Assembly (NCBI GenBank): GCA_964019425.1
Contig: OZ025788.1
Coordinates: 434,001-498,000 of the forward strand
DNA: 64,000 nucleotides
Source of the DNA: Flectonema sp. DT1601
Taxonomy: Eukaryota > Euglenozoa > Diplonemea > Diplonemida > Diplonemidae
Reading direction: 5' to 3'
In this document: positions 10,361-21,400 of the stretch, piece after piece
Position numbering within the stretch: the first letter of the stretch is position 1
Layout of the letters: the number at the start of each line of letters is the position of its first letter
Notes under the pieces: model-generated
What the model saw: only the letters and a program-made list of their open reading frames with translations
Databases searched by the model: none
What the model was told of the DNA's origin: nothing
Made by a program: the position numbers and the translations under genes

Positions 10361-11764
10361 ATGAAGTTAGCTACACACAGATCAGTCCGCGCGTTGTCCA
10401 CGACGGCACCAAACAGCATGGTGACCACCACTAAAGGTCAAAAGACTCACGGTACAACATGTGGATGTGGTAAGTGTGGAGGAATGAAAATATCGGAAAG
10501 ACATCTTTCGGAGGGTAAGAGAGCTGCCAACAGAGGAGTAATCTTTATGGGAACGAACCATGTTGAGGTAAAAGGAATTCCCTTCCCAGAACTCGCACTT
10601 GACAGCACAAACTCACCCGTCATATCGGAACGTCAGAAGAGGAAGTGTGAACATGGAGTTATATTAAAAGTAGTTACCACAAATATTTGTGGTTCTGATC
10701 AGCACATGGTCAGAGGAAGAACTTCACTTCCAGGAGGTCACATGGTATTAGGTCATGAGATTACTGGTGAGATTGTTGAAATTGGATCCGACGTCGAGTT
10801 TCTAAACGTCGGAGACATTTGCTCGGTTCCATTCAACATCGCCTGTGGCAGATGTTCTGCATGCAAGAGAGGCGACACGGGTGTTTGTCTCAACACAAAC
10901 CCTGCTAGACCCGGAGCTGCCTACGGCTACGTCGACATGGGAGGCTGGATTGGAGGTCAGGCAGAGTACGTAATGATACCTTATGCTGACTTTAATCTTC
11001 TAAAGTTCCCTGATAGAGATCAAGCGCTTGATAAGATTGAAGACCTGACTCTCCTGTCAGATATTCTACCAACAGGTTTCCACGGTGCTGTAACTGCTGG
11101 AGTAGGACCAGGTTCAATTGTTTATGTTGCTGGAGCAGGTCCCGTTGGATTAGCAAGTGCTGCATCTTGTCACTTATTAGGAGCAGCCTGTGTTATTGTT
11201 GGAGATATGATTCCAGAGAGACTAGAGCAGGCGAGATCATTTGGATGTGAAACGATTGATCTTCGTCAAGAAGGATCTTTACAAGATCACATCGCAGCTA
11301 TCGTGCCAGGGTCAAATGGTAATGTAGATGCGGCAGTTGACTGCGTTGGATTTGAAGCCAGGGGGTCTGGCTCATCATCATCAGAAGAAAGACCTGCTCA
11401 AGTCCTAAACGACTGCATGAGCGTAGTCCGCGAAGGTGGTGGCGTTGGTATCCCGGGTCTTTACGTTACTGAAGACCCTGGCGCAGTTGATGACGCTGCT
11501 AAAATTGGGGCTCTGTCACTCAGACTTGGACTTGGATGGTCTAAATCCCAACACTTCCACACTGGACAATGTCCAGCAATGAAATACCACAGACAGCTTA
11601 TGAACGCAATCTTATTCGATAAAATCAAAATCGCAAAGGCCGTTAACGTTCAAGTTATTTCCCTCGACGATGCCCCAAAAGGATATGCCGACTTTGACTC
11701 TGGTGCCGCTAAGAAATACGTCATTGATCCACACAACGTAACCGGAAAGGCTGTCGCTGTTTAG
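10361..11764 (+). CDS. fdhA: glutathione-independent formaldehyde dehydrogenase, zinc type
   Basis: 467 residues from the ATG at 10361. The body closely resembles Pseudomonas putida FdhA: NRGVIFMG opening, CGSDQHMVRGR with catalytic-zinc Cys110, GHE with His132, structural-zinc cysteines 162, 165, 168 and 176 (C-x2-C-x2-C-x7-C), the GAGPVG NAD loop near 258-263, an acidic VGD at the end of the second Rossmann strand, and the diagnostic GIPGLYVTEDPGAVD. It should oxidise formaldehyde to formate with NAD and no glutathione. The first ~60 residues are extra: basic, Ser/Thr-rich MKLATHRSVRALSTTAPN resembles a mitochondrial presequence, followed by a small C-x-C-x2-C cluster (Cys34, 36, 39). The family is mainly bacterial, so old lateral acquisition is likely. 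A longer frame from 10283 begins before the splice-type acceptor and is less likely. Confidence 0.92.
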   Translation: MKLATHRSVRALSTTAPNSMVTTTKGQKTHGTTCGCGKCGGMKISERHLSEGKRAANRGVIFMGTNHVEVKGIPFPELALDSTNSPVISERQKRKCEHGVILKVVTTNICGSDQHMVRGRTSLPGGHMVLGHEITGEIVEIGSDVEFLNVGDICSVPFNIACGRCSACKRGDTGVCLNTNPARPGAAYGYVDMGGWIGGQAEYVMIPYADFNLLKFPDRDQALDKIEDLTLLSDILPTGFHGAVTAGVGPGSIVYVAGAGPVGLASAASCHLLGAACVIVGDMIPERLEQARSFGCETIDLRQEGSLQDHIAAIVPGSNGNVDAAVDCVGFEARGSGSSSSEERPAQVLNDCMSVVREGGGVGIPGLYVTEDPGAVDDAAKIGALSLRLGLGWSKSQHFHTGQCPAMKYHRQLMNAILFDKIKIAKAVNVQVISLDDAPKGYADFDSGAAKKYVIDPHNVTGKAVAV

Positions 11765-12473
11765 AAGCACATGAGTGTGAAGATACGTTACTTTTATATT
11801 TGTTCTATACAATAAAATGACTCTTTGAGTTTTTCTTTTTTTTTCCTCCCGTTCTCCGTTCGAGATTTCACCCCCTACTTTCTTTCTTTCTTTTCCGATC
11901 GTAGCTCCGACAGTGGTGTCTGAAGGTAAAGGAAAATTGCACTTTCGGTCTATGTTTTCCCCCTAAAACCTTTTGTGCTTAAAGAGAATAATAAATAAAA
12001 AAGTTTATATGTTCAAAATAGCTGGCTAATATTTAAGGTGAGAATGAGGCTCCTTTTCGGTATAATTCTTTCTTTTTTTTTTTTTTTAAAGATTACTTTT
12101 TACGCTTAAGTATGATGTTAGTTTTTTGGTTCCCCTGCTTTCTTCACGTTGGCTCGCAGCTTACAACGTATTTTTTTTTCGTTCCCTCGACCGTTGCCCT
12201 CTTCCCTCTTAACAACTCGCTTTTAATTACAATGACGTTGTGATGTTTAACACGAGAGTACTATACTTTAAAAGTAAAATATAAGTTAAGCTTTATTGGT
12301 AAATAGGAACACACAATATAACGTTATGCTGGCATGAGTATTATTGATGGAAAATTCATATTTATAAGTATACCTCTGATATACGAGTAGTGTACCATAG
12401 CTGTCGGTAATAGCAATGGCTACTAAGATTTAAAATTATTTTTGCTCTCCTGTTCAGTTTGTTTGAATTTTAT
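11765..12473. other. intergenic region
   Basis: AT-rich spacer with T runs near 12071-12087 and 12171-12180 and an AATAAA-like site at 11810-11816 shortly after the fdhA stop. No credible gene was seen. It ends with the acceptor of the next gene. Confidence 0.5.
12438..12457 (+). promoter_or_regulatory. putative splice acceptor before the dioxygenase gene
   Basis: TTTTTGCTCTCCTGTTCAG is a textbook pyrimidine tract plus CAG, 16 bases before the ATG at 12474. Confidence 0.5.
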
Positions 12474-13262
12474 ATGAATGTGATTAAAAAAATACGACCG
12501 AATTGGTGTAGAGTTCCAGAACCTTGTGTTATTGACACAAAATGGAACGCTGGAATGGTATTCACAGAAGAAGATGACGTTGACAGGACTGACATTGGAT
12601 GGTCGTTAAGTCAATCATTTCTTGCGAACCAGAGTCCAATAAAAGATCTTATCGAAGTAGAAGACTTATTACCAACTGGTGAAAGCAGCAATACTAAGTT
12701 CGCAATGATTCTTCACAACGTCCTTACTGAGAATGAATGCAATTTAATATTACAATCTGCTAATGAAAAACAATACACAAAAGCGTTGATAAATATTTCC
12801 AGAGGTATGCAAATGTATTCTCCAAAACATAGAAAAGGATTGAGATGTATTGTTGATTGTGATTTCTTGTCTGAACTTCTCTTCATTCGAACACATAAAT
12901 ACATTCCCAAGATTCCAAATATGCAATTACGTAATATAAATGAGCGACTCAGAATTCTTTGTTACAGCAACGGAGAAGACACCTTTCCAGCTCATTGTGA
13001 TGGACAGTATACACGTTATTTAAATCATCCTTATGCAGGTGATCAGAGTCAAATTACCCTTCAGCTGTACCTCAACACAATTCCATTAGTCTCAGATGGT
13101 GGTGGTACTTCCCTGAATCAATACCATAGAATAATTCAACCAAAGGTAGGTTCTGTTTTAATATTCACACAGCCTAACATACTTCATGAGGGACTACCAC
13201 TGCTGACTAATGGAATAAAATATACGCTACGAAGCGAATACATGTTTAGCTCGGTTCTATAG
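12474..13262 (+). CDS. 2-oxoglutarate/Fe(II) dioxygenase, prolyl 4-hydroxylase-like
   Basis: 262 residues from the first ATG; the five codons before it are open but contain no ATG. The C-terminal two thirds form the double-stranded beta-helix of P4H-type oxygenases. Seen are FPAHCDG with iron ligands His174 and Asp176, the LQLYLN strand, GGGTSL, PKVGSVLIF, and HEGLPL with the distal iron ligand His238, followed by KYTLRSEYMF with the basic residue (Lys249 or Arg253) that should hold 2-oxoglutarate. Product chemistry is hydroxylation of a protein side chain or small molecule using O2. No signal peptide or membrane helix is seen, so it is probably cytosolic or nuclear. The substrate is not predictable. 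An O2-dependent enzyme implies an aerobic host. Confidence 0.82.
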   Translation: MNVIKKIRPNWCRVPEPCVIDTKWNAGMVFTEEDDVDRTDIGWSLSQSFLANQSPIKDLIEVEDLLPTGESSNTKFAMILHNVLTENECNLILQSANEKQYTKALINISRGMQMYSPKHRKGLRCIVDCDFLSELLFIRTHKYIPKIPNMQLRNINERLRILCYSNGEDTFPAHCDGQYTRYLNHPYAGDQSQITLQLYLNTIPLVSDGGGTSLNQYHRIIQPKVGSVLIFTQPNILHEGLPLLTNGIKYTLRSEYMFSSVL

Positions 13263-13312
13263 GATGCTAACTACCCAGTTGATGAGTCGTTCAGGCCTGA
13301 CACCGCTGTGTC

Positions 13313-13349
13313 CCCCTTAACTCTTCGCTGAAGAGGGCTGCGTAAGGGG
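13313..13349 (+). other. nested hairpin in the dioxygenase 3' region
   Basis: CCCCTTA (13313-13319) pairs with TAAGGGG (13343-13349), enclosing CTCTTC (13321-13326) paired with GAAGAG (13330-13335) around a 3-base loop. It starts 50 bases after the stop codon. It could be a 3' UTR stability or processing element. Confidence 0.4.
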
Positions 13350-13450
13350 AATTGTCTGAAGAAGGGTTTTTAAATTTTAGTCCGAAACCAAAATTATTTT
13401 TTGTTTTGTTTGATGTCCTTACGATCTACTGATTGGTTTGATTATTTTAT

Positions 13451-13575
13451 TTTATTTATTTGTGATAACGTTCTGCTATTTGTAACCAAATACTAACTGA
13501 TTGTTGATCAGGCCTGATACGATTTATTTATTTTTGTGATAACTGACTGCTATTTATATAGAATAATCCTAACTA
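13451..13575. repeat. imperfect tandem repeat sharing a motif with 6830-6872
   Basis: Two units of about 70 bp each run TTTATTTATTT, GTGATAAC, a CTGCTATTT block and a (T)CCTAAC or TACTAAC end. A third related copy (TTATTTATTAATTGTGATAA followed by TACTAAC) lies at 6830-6872, directly at the acceptor of the SPX kinase gene. The shared end resembles an intron branch site. Confidence 0.45.
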
Positions 13576-13689
13576 GTCTTGTCTGGGAGAGATTTCTTTT
13601 TTAAAAAAAATGATTGTTCTCTGGGAATCTAACCGACCCGGTACTTCTGCCTTATTTTTTTATTGTCTTCTCGGTTAGCTTAACCATCT

Positions 13690-13719
13690 TCTAACTCATC
13701 CTTTGTATTGCTTCTTCAG
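13690..13719 (+). promoter_or_regulatory. putative splice acceptor before the TIM-barrel gene
   Basis: CTAAC at 13692-13696 is followed by a pyrimidine-rich run ending TTGCTTCTTCAG at 13719. A second candidate, TGTTCTATTCTCAG, ends at 13749, nearer the ATG at 13772. Confidence 0.4.
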
Positions 13720-13771
13720 ATAGTTAGCCATCAATGTTCTATTCTCAGCGTCGAGTACAAACACAACAACA

Positions 13772-14713
13772 ATGAGCTTAAAGCTGTGTAAGACCATGTG
13801 GGGTGTCCCTGAGGTGATGGGTAAAGAAAACAGAAAAGAGATGTTCCAGAGAGTAGTAGCAGCAGGGTTTAAGGCGGTTGAGATGCATGCGGTGGCGTGG
13901 AGGTTGGATGGGCTACTTGATGATTTGAAGGAAGCTAAATTAGAGTTGGTTGCTCAAGCACACACCACATCGATCATTGATGGAGTTGGTGCTGACATGA
14001 AAGGATTTCAATACCTGAGTAAATGGGAAGTAAAGGATCATTTGGAATCTCTGAAACTCGTGGCTGCTGAGGCGAAATCAATTGGAGCGATTGCTCTCAA
14101 TTCCCACAGTGGAGTTGACGGCTGGAGTATCGAACAAGCTCGTGAATTCTTGAGGGGAGCCTTGGCTATCGAAAAAGAAGTTGGAATTGAAATATTTCAC
14201 GAAACTCACCGCCGTAGATTATTCTGGAACCCTTTTCAAACCCGAGACATTCTGGCAGGACAGGCTGACCTGGCGGATGTTAAGTTAAATTCTGACATTT
14301 CTCATTGGGTCGTATGTTTGGAAAGAACATTTGGACATCCATACTCATTTGTAGAAAACAGCAACCAAGCTGACCCATGGTTCGATGAGGTCATGGAACT
14401 CTTAGCAAAACATTGTTGCATGATTCACGCTAGAGTTGGATATGCAGAAGGACCACAAGTACCTGACCCAGCAGCACCAGAATATGCTAATGAGTTGGCT
14501 GCTCATTTATTTTATTGGGAGAAGATTGCTAAGGCTCAAATCGCAAAGGGTAGAGTCTCAATTATTGAGCCAGAACACGGTCCTTGGCCTTACCAACAGA
14601 GCATACCAAACACAAATATGGCACCAACTCATGATATCTGGGAATCAAATGACTTTATTAAGGAACAGATCAGAAACATCTTCCCAAAGTGGGTTGAAGA
14701 AGTATCGAAGTAG
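13772..14713 (+). CDS. sugar-phosphate isomerase/epimerase-like TIM-barrel protein
   Basis: 313 residues of the xylose-isomerase-like (AP endonuclease 2 fold) superfamily. The usual metal site can be traced: Glu140 and Glu144 in EIFHETH, Asp175 and His178 in NSDISHW, His219 in IHARVGYAEG and Glu266 or Glu268 in IIEPEHGPWPY. The sequence covers one complete barrel, and the ATG at 13772 has an A-rich context (AACAACAATG). Members interconvert or epimerise sugars and sugar phosphates or polyols; the exact substrate cannot be inferred. No targeting signal is seen. Closest relatives in my memory are bacterial, so lateral acquisition is possible. A neighbouring fdhA of bacterial type fits a general picture but gives no pathway link. 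Confidence 0.78.
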   Translation: MSLKLCKTMWGVPEVMGKENRKEMFQRVVAAGFKAVEMHAVAWRLDGLLDDLKEAKLELVAQAHTTSIIDGVGADMKGFQYLSKWEVKDHLESLKLVAAEAKSIGAIALNSHSGVDGWSIEQAREFLRGALAIEKEVGIEIFHETHRRRLFWNPFQTRDILAGQADLADVKLNSDISHWVVCLERTFGHPYSFVENSNQADPWFDEVMELLAKHCCMIHARVGYAEGPQVPDPAAPEYANELAAHLFYWEKIAKAQIAKGRVSIIEPEHGPWPYQQSIPNTNMAPTHDIWESNDFIKEQIRNIFPKWVEEVSK

Positions 14714-15401
14714 TATTTTCATTTTTGTGAGTTTCTTGTCTCATTTTCTTTTTCACCACGTAAAATAATGTCGGTGTTACGACAGTCTAACACATTTGGT
14801 GCTCTCACGCAACCCATACATAACAATTTCTTTTTTCTTTTTTTCTTATTTAGTTGTTGCGGGTGTTGTGGAAATTTTGTTTTGCAACACACTGCAGAAT
14901 GGAGAGAACTGATGTGTTTCTCTCGTTTCTTTGGAGAATTTTTTAAAAAAATGGTACACGGGAATTTAAAAAAAAAATAAATAAAAATAATTGAATTTGT
15001 TGCTTTGTTTTTTCTTTTAAAACTTCTACCAACTAACCTGACTTCTGTGATACAAAATTCAGCCTTCTGGTAGCAGTAAATATGTATTAATATTTTGTTC
15101 CAAACGGGAATAAAAATAAAGACCGTTCTTCTTTGAGTTTTTATTCTTCTCTTTCAAATAAAATAAAAGTACTGTTAGTTAGAATTACTCTTTTACAACA
15201 GGTACTTCGGTTATAATTAACTACTTATTACGGTTGACGGTATCAAGTTATAAATTAATTCCTCAACTCATCCCACAGAGAACGACAAACAAAAAAGAAA
15301 ACAATTATTAGATACTCAGTTGGTATTCTTCTTTTTATAGGTTAGCAACATCCTAAAATATATTGTTGCTGACCCAAAGTTAGATAATTACTGAGTGAGC
15401 A
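14714..15401. other. intergenic region before the giant gene
   Basis: AT-rich spacer with T and A runs near 14827-14848 and 14967-14993. A 70-codon ATG frame at 14768 is T-rich low complexity and not convincing. The acceptor for the giant gene lies at its end. No other signal was recognised. Confidence 0.5.
15318..15340 (+). promoter_or_regulatory. putative splice acceptor before the giant gene
   Basis: TTGGTATTCTTCTTTTTATAG ends at 15340, 61 bases before the ATG at 15402. This would give the longest 5' UTR of the genes in the window. Confidence 0.45.
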
Positions 15402-15467
15402 ATGACTGTTAGTGGCTTTATGAAACCACTTTGTGTTGTTTTATTTTTGGTGACGATAGTTACTGGA
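15402..15467 (+). other. signal peptide of the giant protein
   Basis: A short polar N-end, then the hydrophobic run LCVVLFLVTIV and a small-residue TG cleavage site near residue 22. The following sequence is rich in secreted-type cysteines, so export to the ER is expected. Confidence 0.8.
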
Positions 15468-18400
15468 GAGATATATGACTTTGATATGACGAAGATACAA
15501 GGAGGACCCCATAATGGTGCTACAGTGTTAGATGAGTTCCCTATTGGAGGGGAGGTTTTAAAGTGCACTGCCTCTAACTCTTTACCGTGCACTGCAAACT
15601 CTATTGACGGTTTTAATGGCGTCCTCCTTGAAGGGATTTTGTACTTGGAACCTATCGGCGCACCCCTACCAATAGTAACATTTGAGTTAATCATAATATC
15701 AACTGACCAGCCGTTGATTTACGTCCTTGGTAAACTTTTACCAGTAACTGGTCGCTATACAATTGGAAATCTTATTTATGCATCCTTAATAATGGATGAG
15801 GTGGACCTCAGGACACTGGAGATTGAAAATAGAAATAGTGTTGGAGTAACTTTATTAAGAGCGATATTAAGAGATTCAACAGGAGATTTTATAGATGACC
15901 AACTGACTTTTAACGATATTGGAATGACCTCGTCACTACCGGTAGACTCATTGCAGAGTAGGTACTATCATAAAGGTATCTATTCTTTTCGTGGTTACTA
16001 CACAGATTTCAGTTCCGTACCTTCTGGAAAATCTCTCCGAGTTTCTCCAGATTATGACATTATACTTGACGCTTACCCTCACAATTTCTCAGAGGCCATG
16101 ATTTCGATCATATCAATGGAGGATACTTTCAGCTTTGGGTTCTCCGGTTTTTATCATAACAGCAGCGAAAATTTCTATACACAGATTGATGTGTCACCTA
16201 CCTCTCTAAATTTTAGGTCATACGTCTGCGCTACTTATGACGTTCCTAAAGCAGACTATGCAACATGTGTGGACGTCGAAATTAATGGTTCACCTTGGGA
16301 AGATACGAATGGTGACAATTGTGAGAAGTACGAATCCGAGTCACTGTGTTCTAGTTCAGATGCCTTTCATGATAGTGTTGCAAAAGATGGATATGATGGT
16401 AGAACAGCCTGTTGTATCTGTAATGGGGGTTCTACATTAAACAAATACTGTGTTGATATTCAGCTTGATATCTCTCAAAGAGCTCGTGGGCATGACATTC
16501 GAACCCTTAAATTTAGAGGGGTTACTGCTGCACTCTTCCATGTTGAAAATATTAGATTTACTTTAGAAGCAGGAATAGATCTTTCTCCCTTGTCTGGAGG
16601 GTTAATTAACTTTGAGAACGGTCCACTTGAATCCTCCGGATTCACGTCACTGCTAGTCAGCAATGTCACAGGTGATAACCTTGGTCTCTCTACTACAGTA
16701 AATATTTGGAAACCTGCTTCAGAACGTACTTGCTGGCAAGAGAGCACCGGGGAATTTACAGTCTCGTTTGGAGGCGAGACATCTCTAGGAGAGTTTGTCA
16801 GAAAAACAGCCCTACGTGCAACCGCTTTAGTGTGTGTAGAAAACGCTCAGCAAGGAGGGAAGGTATTCGTAAGTGGTTTCAGAAATGGGATTACTGTCGA
16901 CAGGTCAACGGTAATTATTAATAGCCCTGTTGGTAATGGTGACTTTTGTGAAACAATATCGATCGAGGGAGCTATGACCTCATTTCAAATTATAATTGAC
17001 CCTGACTCGTTATTCCAAGTGTGTGTTGATGATATCAGGTTTTATTTCACGGCAATTGCTGTTGACAACATACAGAAGGGAACTCATGCAAAAGGCTTCT
17101 CAGCTCTGAATGATCCCTTCTCGTCGGAGGTATTCGTCGATTCATACATTAAATCAATACACTCTACTCCCTGTGCGAACAAGGTCTCCAACGGCGTGTG
17201 GGAAATATTAAACACTGACTGCACATCCACAATCTTGTTTGATGGTGAAGTTACTTCTTTTCGTATATTGTTGGAAACGAGTATCTCTTCTACACCACCA
17301 ACTTTAAGGGCGGGAGATGGGGCGAGTATGAACCCACTATTTATTAATAGTAATCCAAACAAACAAACGTGGACATATCATTGGGTTGGTTTCTATGTGT
17401 CCTACGTGACTATATTGACATCATCTTCGGAAAGTAATGTTCTTGTAAAATCTATAAGGTACTCTTTTGACGGCAGTAATGTCATTCCCCAGGGTGTTCT
17501 GCGTGTCCCTTTTAATGAGTATTCAGCATCTTCCCCAACGAACTTCGAGTTTGATGTAGGTGATGGTCTTGGGTCCTCTAAAAATTTAATGATAGACCGA
17601 CTCGGTAATGTACCACCAACTTTTAATACGATCTCGTCTGCAAGAGTGTGGCAAATAAGTGGTGGGGTTCCAGAGATTATTTCATTCGGGACTCAGTTGG
17701 TTGGTTTTCGTGTTTCTGTGGTAGGTTCATCTGTCATTAATATTACGGTAGTCACGTCATCGGGGACTACCGAAAATCAAATAGACGGAAGACTGTGTGA
17801 TGACTTCCAATGCGGAACGTATATAGAAAAAGAATCCAACGTAATTGCATACTATCTCGAAAGTGATTTGGATTTTTACGTGACTTCAGTTGTTTTTTCA
17901 TACACAGAAAGCATTATCCCGACTGGTATTATAACAATTGACTGGGACGATGGACTACCTTCAATGGTGTCAGGAACATGCGATTCCACCGTAAGTAGTT
18001 CTTTTCACAATTCTTTACGCTGTACGAGTGAATTTACTCTTGACTTCATAGGAACGAAAGAGAAACCTGAATATCTCAGATTCTTGTTAATCATGTCACA
18101 AATTGAAGCTACTGACATAACAGTAGTTGAACGAATGAGTGATGTACCCGTCAATGGGTTTGAAAAATTAATTTCAATGGCTACAGAGAGTTTTCCTTGT
18201 GGTGAATCTGATGTGTGTTACGAATATAAGTACGTTAACACTGGTGATCACATGATGAAGTTCAAGTTTACGTCTACGGAAGAATTCCTTGTAGTTGACG
18301 TTGTGTACACTAATGAAGTAGATTTAGTTTCTAATTTACATTATATGTCATTTGATGATATTGGTTTAGCCTCAACAGTTATTCCTGCTGCTTATGAGAG

Positions 18401-21400
18401 TATCGGTATATCATCATGGGGTGATGCTGTCACCAGTACGTCTTTTGATAAAACATTCGCTGCCTATGGTACTGTTGAGAATCCAGTTGTGATAAAATCA
18501 ACACTTAAAATGAGTAACCTGGTGTTTACGATAGTAGTGTACGCTCCTGTTTTTGAAGTAGTTGTCAACATTAGCGATGTTAGTGATACCATCACACAAC
18601 AAGATGCTGTTAAGTGTGCCGACCACAGTGTACCAAAACCAAGTGGATTGCCTTGCACTGATCTTACACTTGCTTCTGGTGCTCAATGGGTTGATTCTTT
18701 AGGCCAGAGTTGTTCTTATTACGTTGATAACGCTGAGTGTAATGATGAAGGGTCATCTGACTTTCGTAATGAACTGATAGCATCTGAAGCTTGTTGTGGA
18801 TGCTCTGGAGGAAGTATCAGTAACGGATATTGTGTTACATATTCACACAACGGTGTTATGTCTTCAGATGTAGGAACTACAATTACTGTCACTCCAGTTG
18901 GTTCTCATAACGTTCTTGTTGACCGCGTAGTATTTTCATACAACAATGCTCCTGTTATTCCAATTGGTACGACTATCGTCGATTTTGATGACCCAGATAG
19001 AGAGGCAACAGCTGACAATTACATCCTCTCATTGACATCATCAAAAAGTTCAACAATAACAGGATTTGATGGGTCTACTGCGGCTGAAATTAGTAGTCTT
19101 GAGACCAGAATTAAGTTCGGTCGTATCATCGAAGGTAAGACTTTTCCTTTATCAGTAAAGAGATTGCGTCTTGTTATCATCTCTGATTCGAACGCTGCAA
19201 TATTTAAGTTATTTACAATCACTGATGATGTTATGATTGATAATGAAGTGCTCGCAGTCACTTCTGCAACTGACTCTCCTTGTGGAACAAAGTTTTGCGC
19301 TATTTTCGTCCTGGAAGATTGTGATGCTGCGAGCATTCGGATTGTGGAAGAGTCAGGAAGTGTAGCCGTTGGATGGATTGATGATTTGATCTTTTCTTTT
19401 GACAACTCAAGTATTACGTACTCTTTCGATGGATCTAGACTCCTCCCTAGTAAGTTTTATGTTAATTTTGATGGTCAGACGCCTACCAGCTCATACACTA
19501 CGCAAGGGTTATCATTCTGGGGACCAACTCGCTCAAATCTTCTTTCGTGGGATGTATCAGACGCCTTGGTTGCTGCTACTGGAGCACCTGCTATTATGAA
19601 TTCGAGTTTTAGTTTTACGAGTTATGGATTCGTTATGACTTCGTTTCATCCAACGTTTTCTGTTAATGTTACAATTACTGGGGATGAATCAGTTACTTAT
19701 ACTAACGAGGATGCCTTCATCTGTGGTGGTGCCAGGATAGAAAAACCTGACTTAACGGGTGTCTGCTCAGACTTGGAAGTAGACGATATGCCGTGGACAG
19801 ATACTTCTATGAACGGATGCAATTGGTATGATACTTCCAGATGCTCATCAGTTGGTAGTCTCGAGTCACCTAGAGAAACATATACTGGGGTTGAAGCATG
19901 TTGTGTATGTGGAGGAGGTACTACTACTGATGTGTTGTGTGTTATTCACACATCTGATTCTCCAACTGATGAGATTGAGATTGAACCAACTACTTCTGGT
20001 AGTGTTTATATTGATGACTTTACTTATTCCTTTGATAGCAGAACCCTCGTTCCTAATAATTCAATTATTTATACTCTTGATTTTGATACTTGTTCAGGAA
20101 CGTTTACTGAAGATGAGTACCTTGAATCAAACTATGTGAGAATTATTTCAACAACTAAAACATGTTCTTCATCGGATGCGCATAGACTTCCAGCAACCCC
20201 ATTGTGGAGTTTCCCAACTGGGGAAACGATTGCTATGCTCTTTGGTATTGGTGTCGGAAGTGAAACAGCTCCACTTCGGGTTGCGGCCTTGAGAATGACC
20301 ATCATCACTAATGCAGTGGAAGTAGTGAGCGTAACAAGTAAAATTGGTACGATATCACGGCAACAATCAATTACAGTTGATGTACCTTGCAGGCATAATG
20401 GTCTGCCATCTTTCTATTGTGCAACTGTTATAGTTGAAAGTTTTAGTCAATTACAAGTAACTGTTCTGTCACCAAGTGGAACAACAATGTCAATAGATGA
20501 TGTGATGTATTCATTTGGTAATAATATTTTGTCACTTCCTACAAGAAGTGAAGTATCGGTTTGTTCTGAGTATCAATCTGATTGTTCAGTTTGGATACAA
20601 AGGTTTACTGGAACGTCTTTAACTGCAAATGCTTTCATATCGGAGTACCTCTCATGGTTTGGTAATGGTTTAAACCAGTTACTGACGGGAGTTGCACCTT
20701 CTCCAAATAACCGAAAATCACTTGTACTTCCATCGTCACTATCGGAATTCGTTATAGGATTCTCGTATAGAGAAATTAAGACATTTAGAATTACGTTGTT
20801 GTCTTCTGCTAATTGTACTTATCAAGTAACTGGCTATAGATCAGGTGTTGTTATTGTGAATTCAAGTGATATTATTATGAATCCAAAACAAGCCTATGAT
20901 GGAATGCATGGAGCTACTCATGTTGATACTGTTGGTGGTGGTGATACATACGTTTTATCGATAAAAACAACAACAGATGATCAAGATGTTCATATTGTTG
21001 ATTTTCATTACTCATTCGAAGCTGGTGGAAAACTTGTACCCGAAGGCTTACAGGGAGTTCAGTTTAAAAACTATGACGCAACTGCATTTTACTCGAAGTA
21101 CCTTATTCAGTTGCGAAGCACGGAATCGACTATACCAGATCCTCAATTTGGGATACAGTCGACTGACGGTGAATCTCTTTTCATTGACTTTGGGATGTTG
21201 TTAATAAGAAATATAAGAATTACACTTAAATTAACCACACCTACTGGATTAGTGCAAGGCCGCCTCGGTGCATCTACGCGGATTAGACCGGTCTTTGCGA
21301 CTATGATTACGAATAGATATGTTTGTCAGGATTCTGAAGAATGCGTTGAGTATGTTTTACGTGCAGACTATGGAAACACGATTGATTCCATTGAAATAGA

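Larger units (their letters stand above)
13263..13771. other. intergenic region with structured and repeated elements
   Basis: It holds a nested hairpin (13313-13349), a palindromic decamer TCAGGCCTGA at 13291-13300 and again at 13508-13517, a ~70 bp imperfect tandem repeat (13451-13575), and the acceptor of the next gene. No coding frame is seen. Confidence 0.5.

Noticed and set aside
12459-12473. Start of the dioxygenase at the TTG codon 12459
   Set aside because: Not an ATG; the ATG at 12474 is the first in-frame start after the acceptor.
13278-13390. Hammerhead-ribozyme-like pieces (TTGATGAGTC and TCCGAAACC)
   Set aside because: The conserved C before TGATGA is T, and the base after the would-be stem II does not begin a GAAA; the two pieces are not joined by a proper stem.
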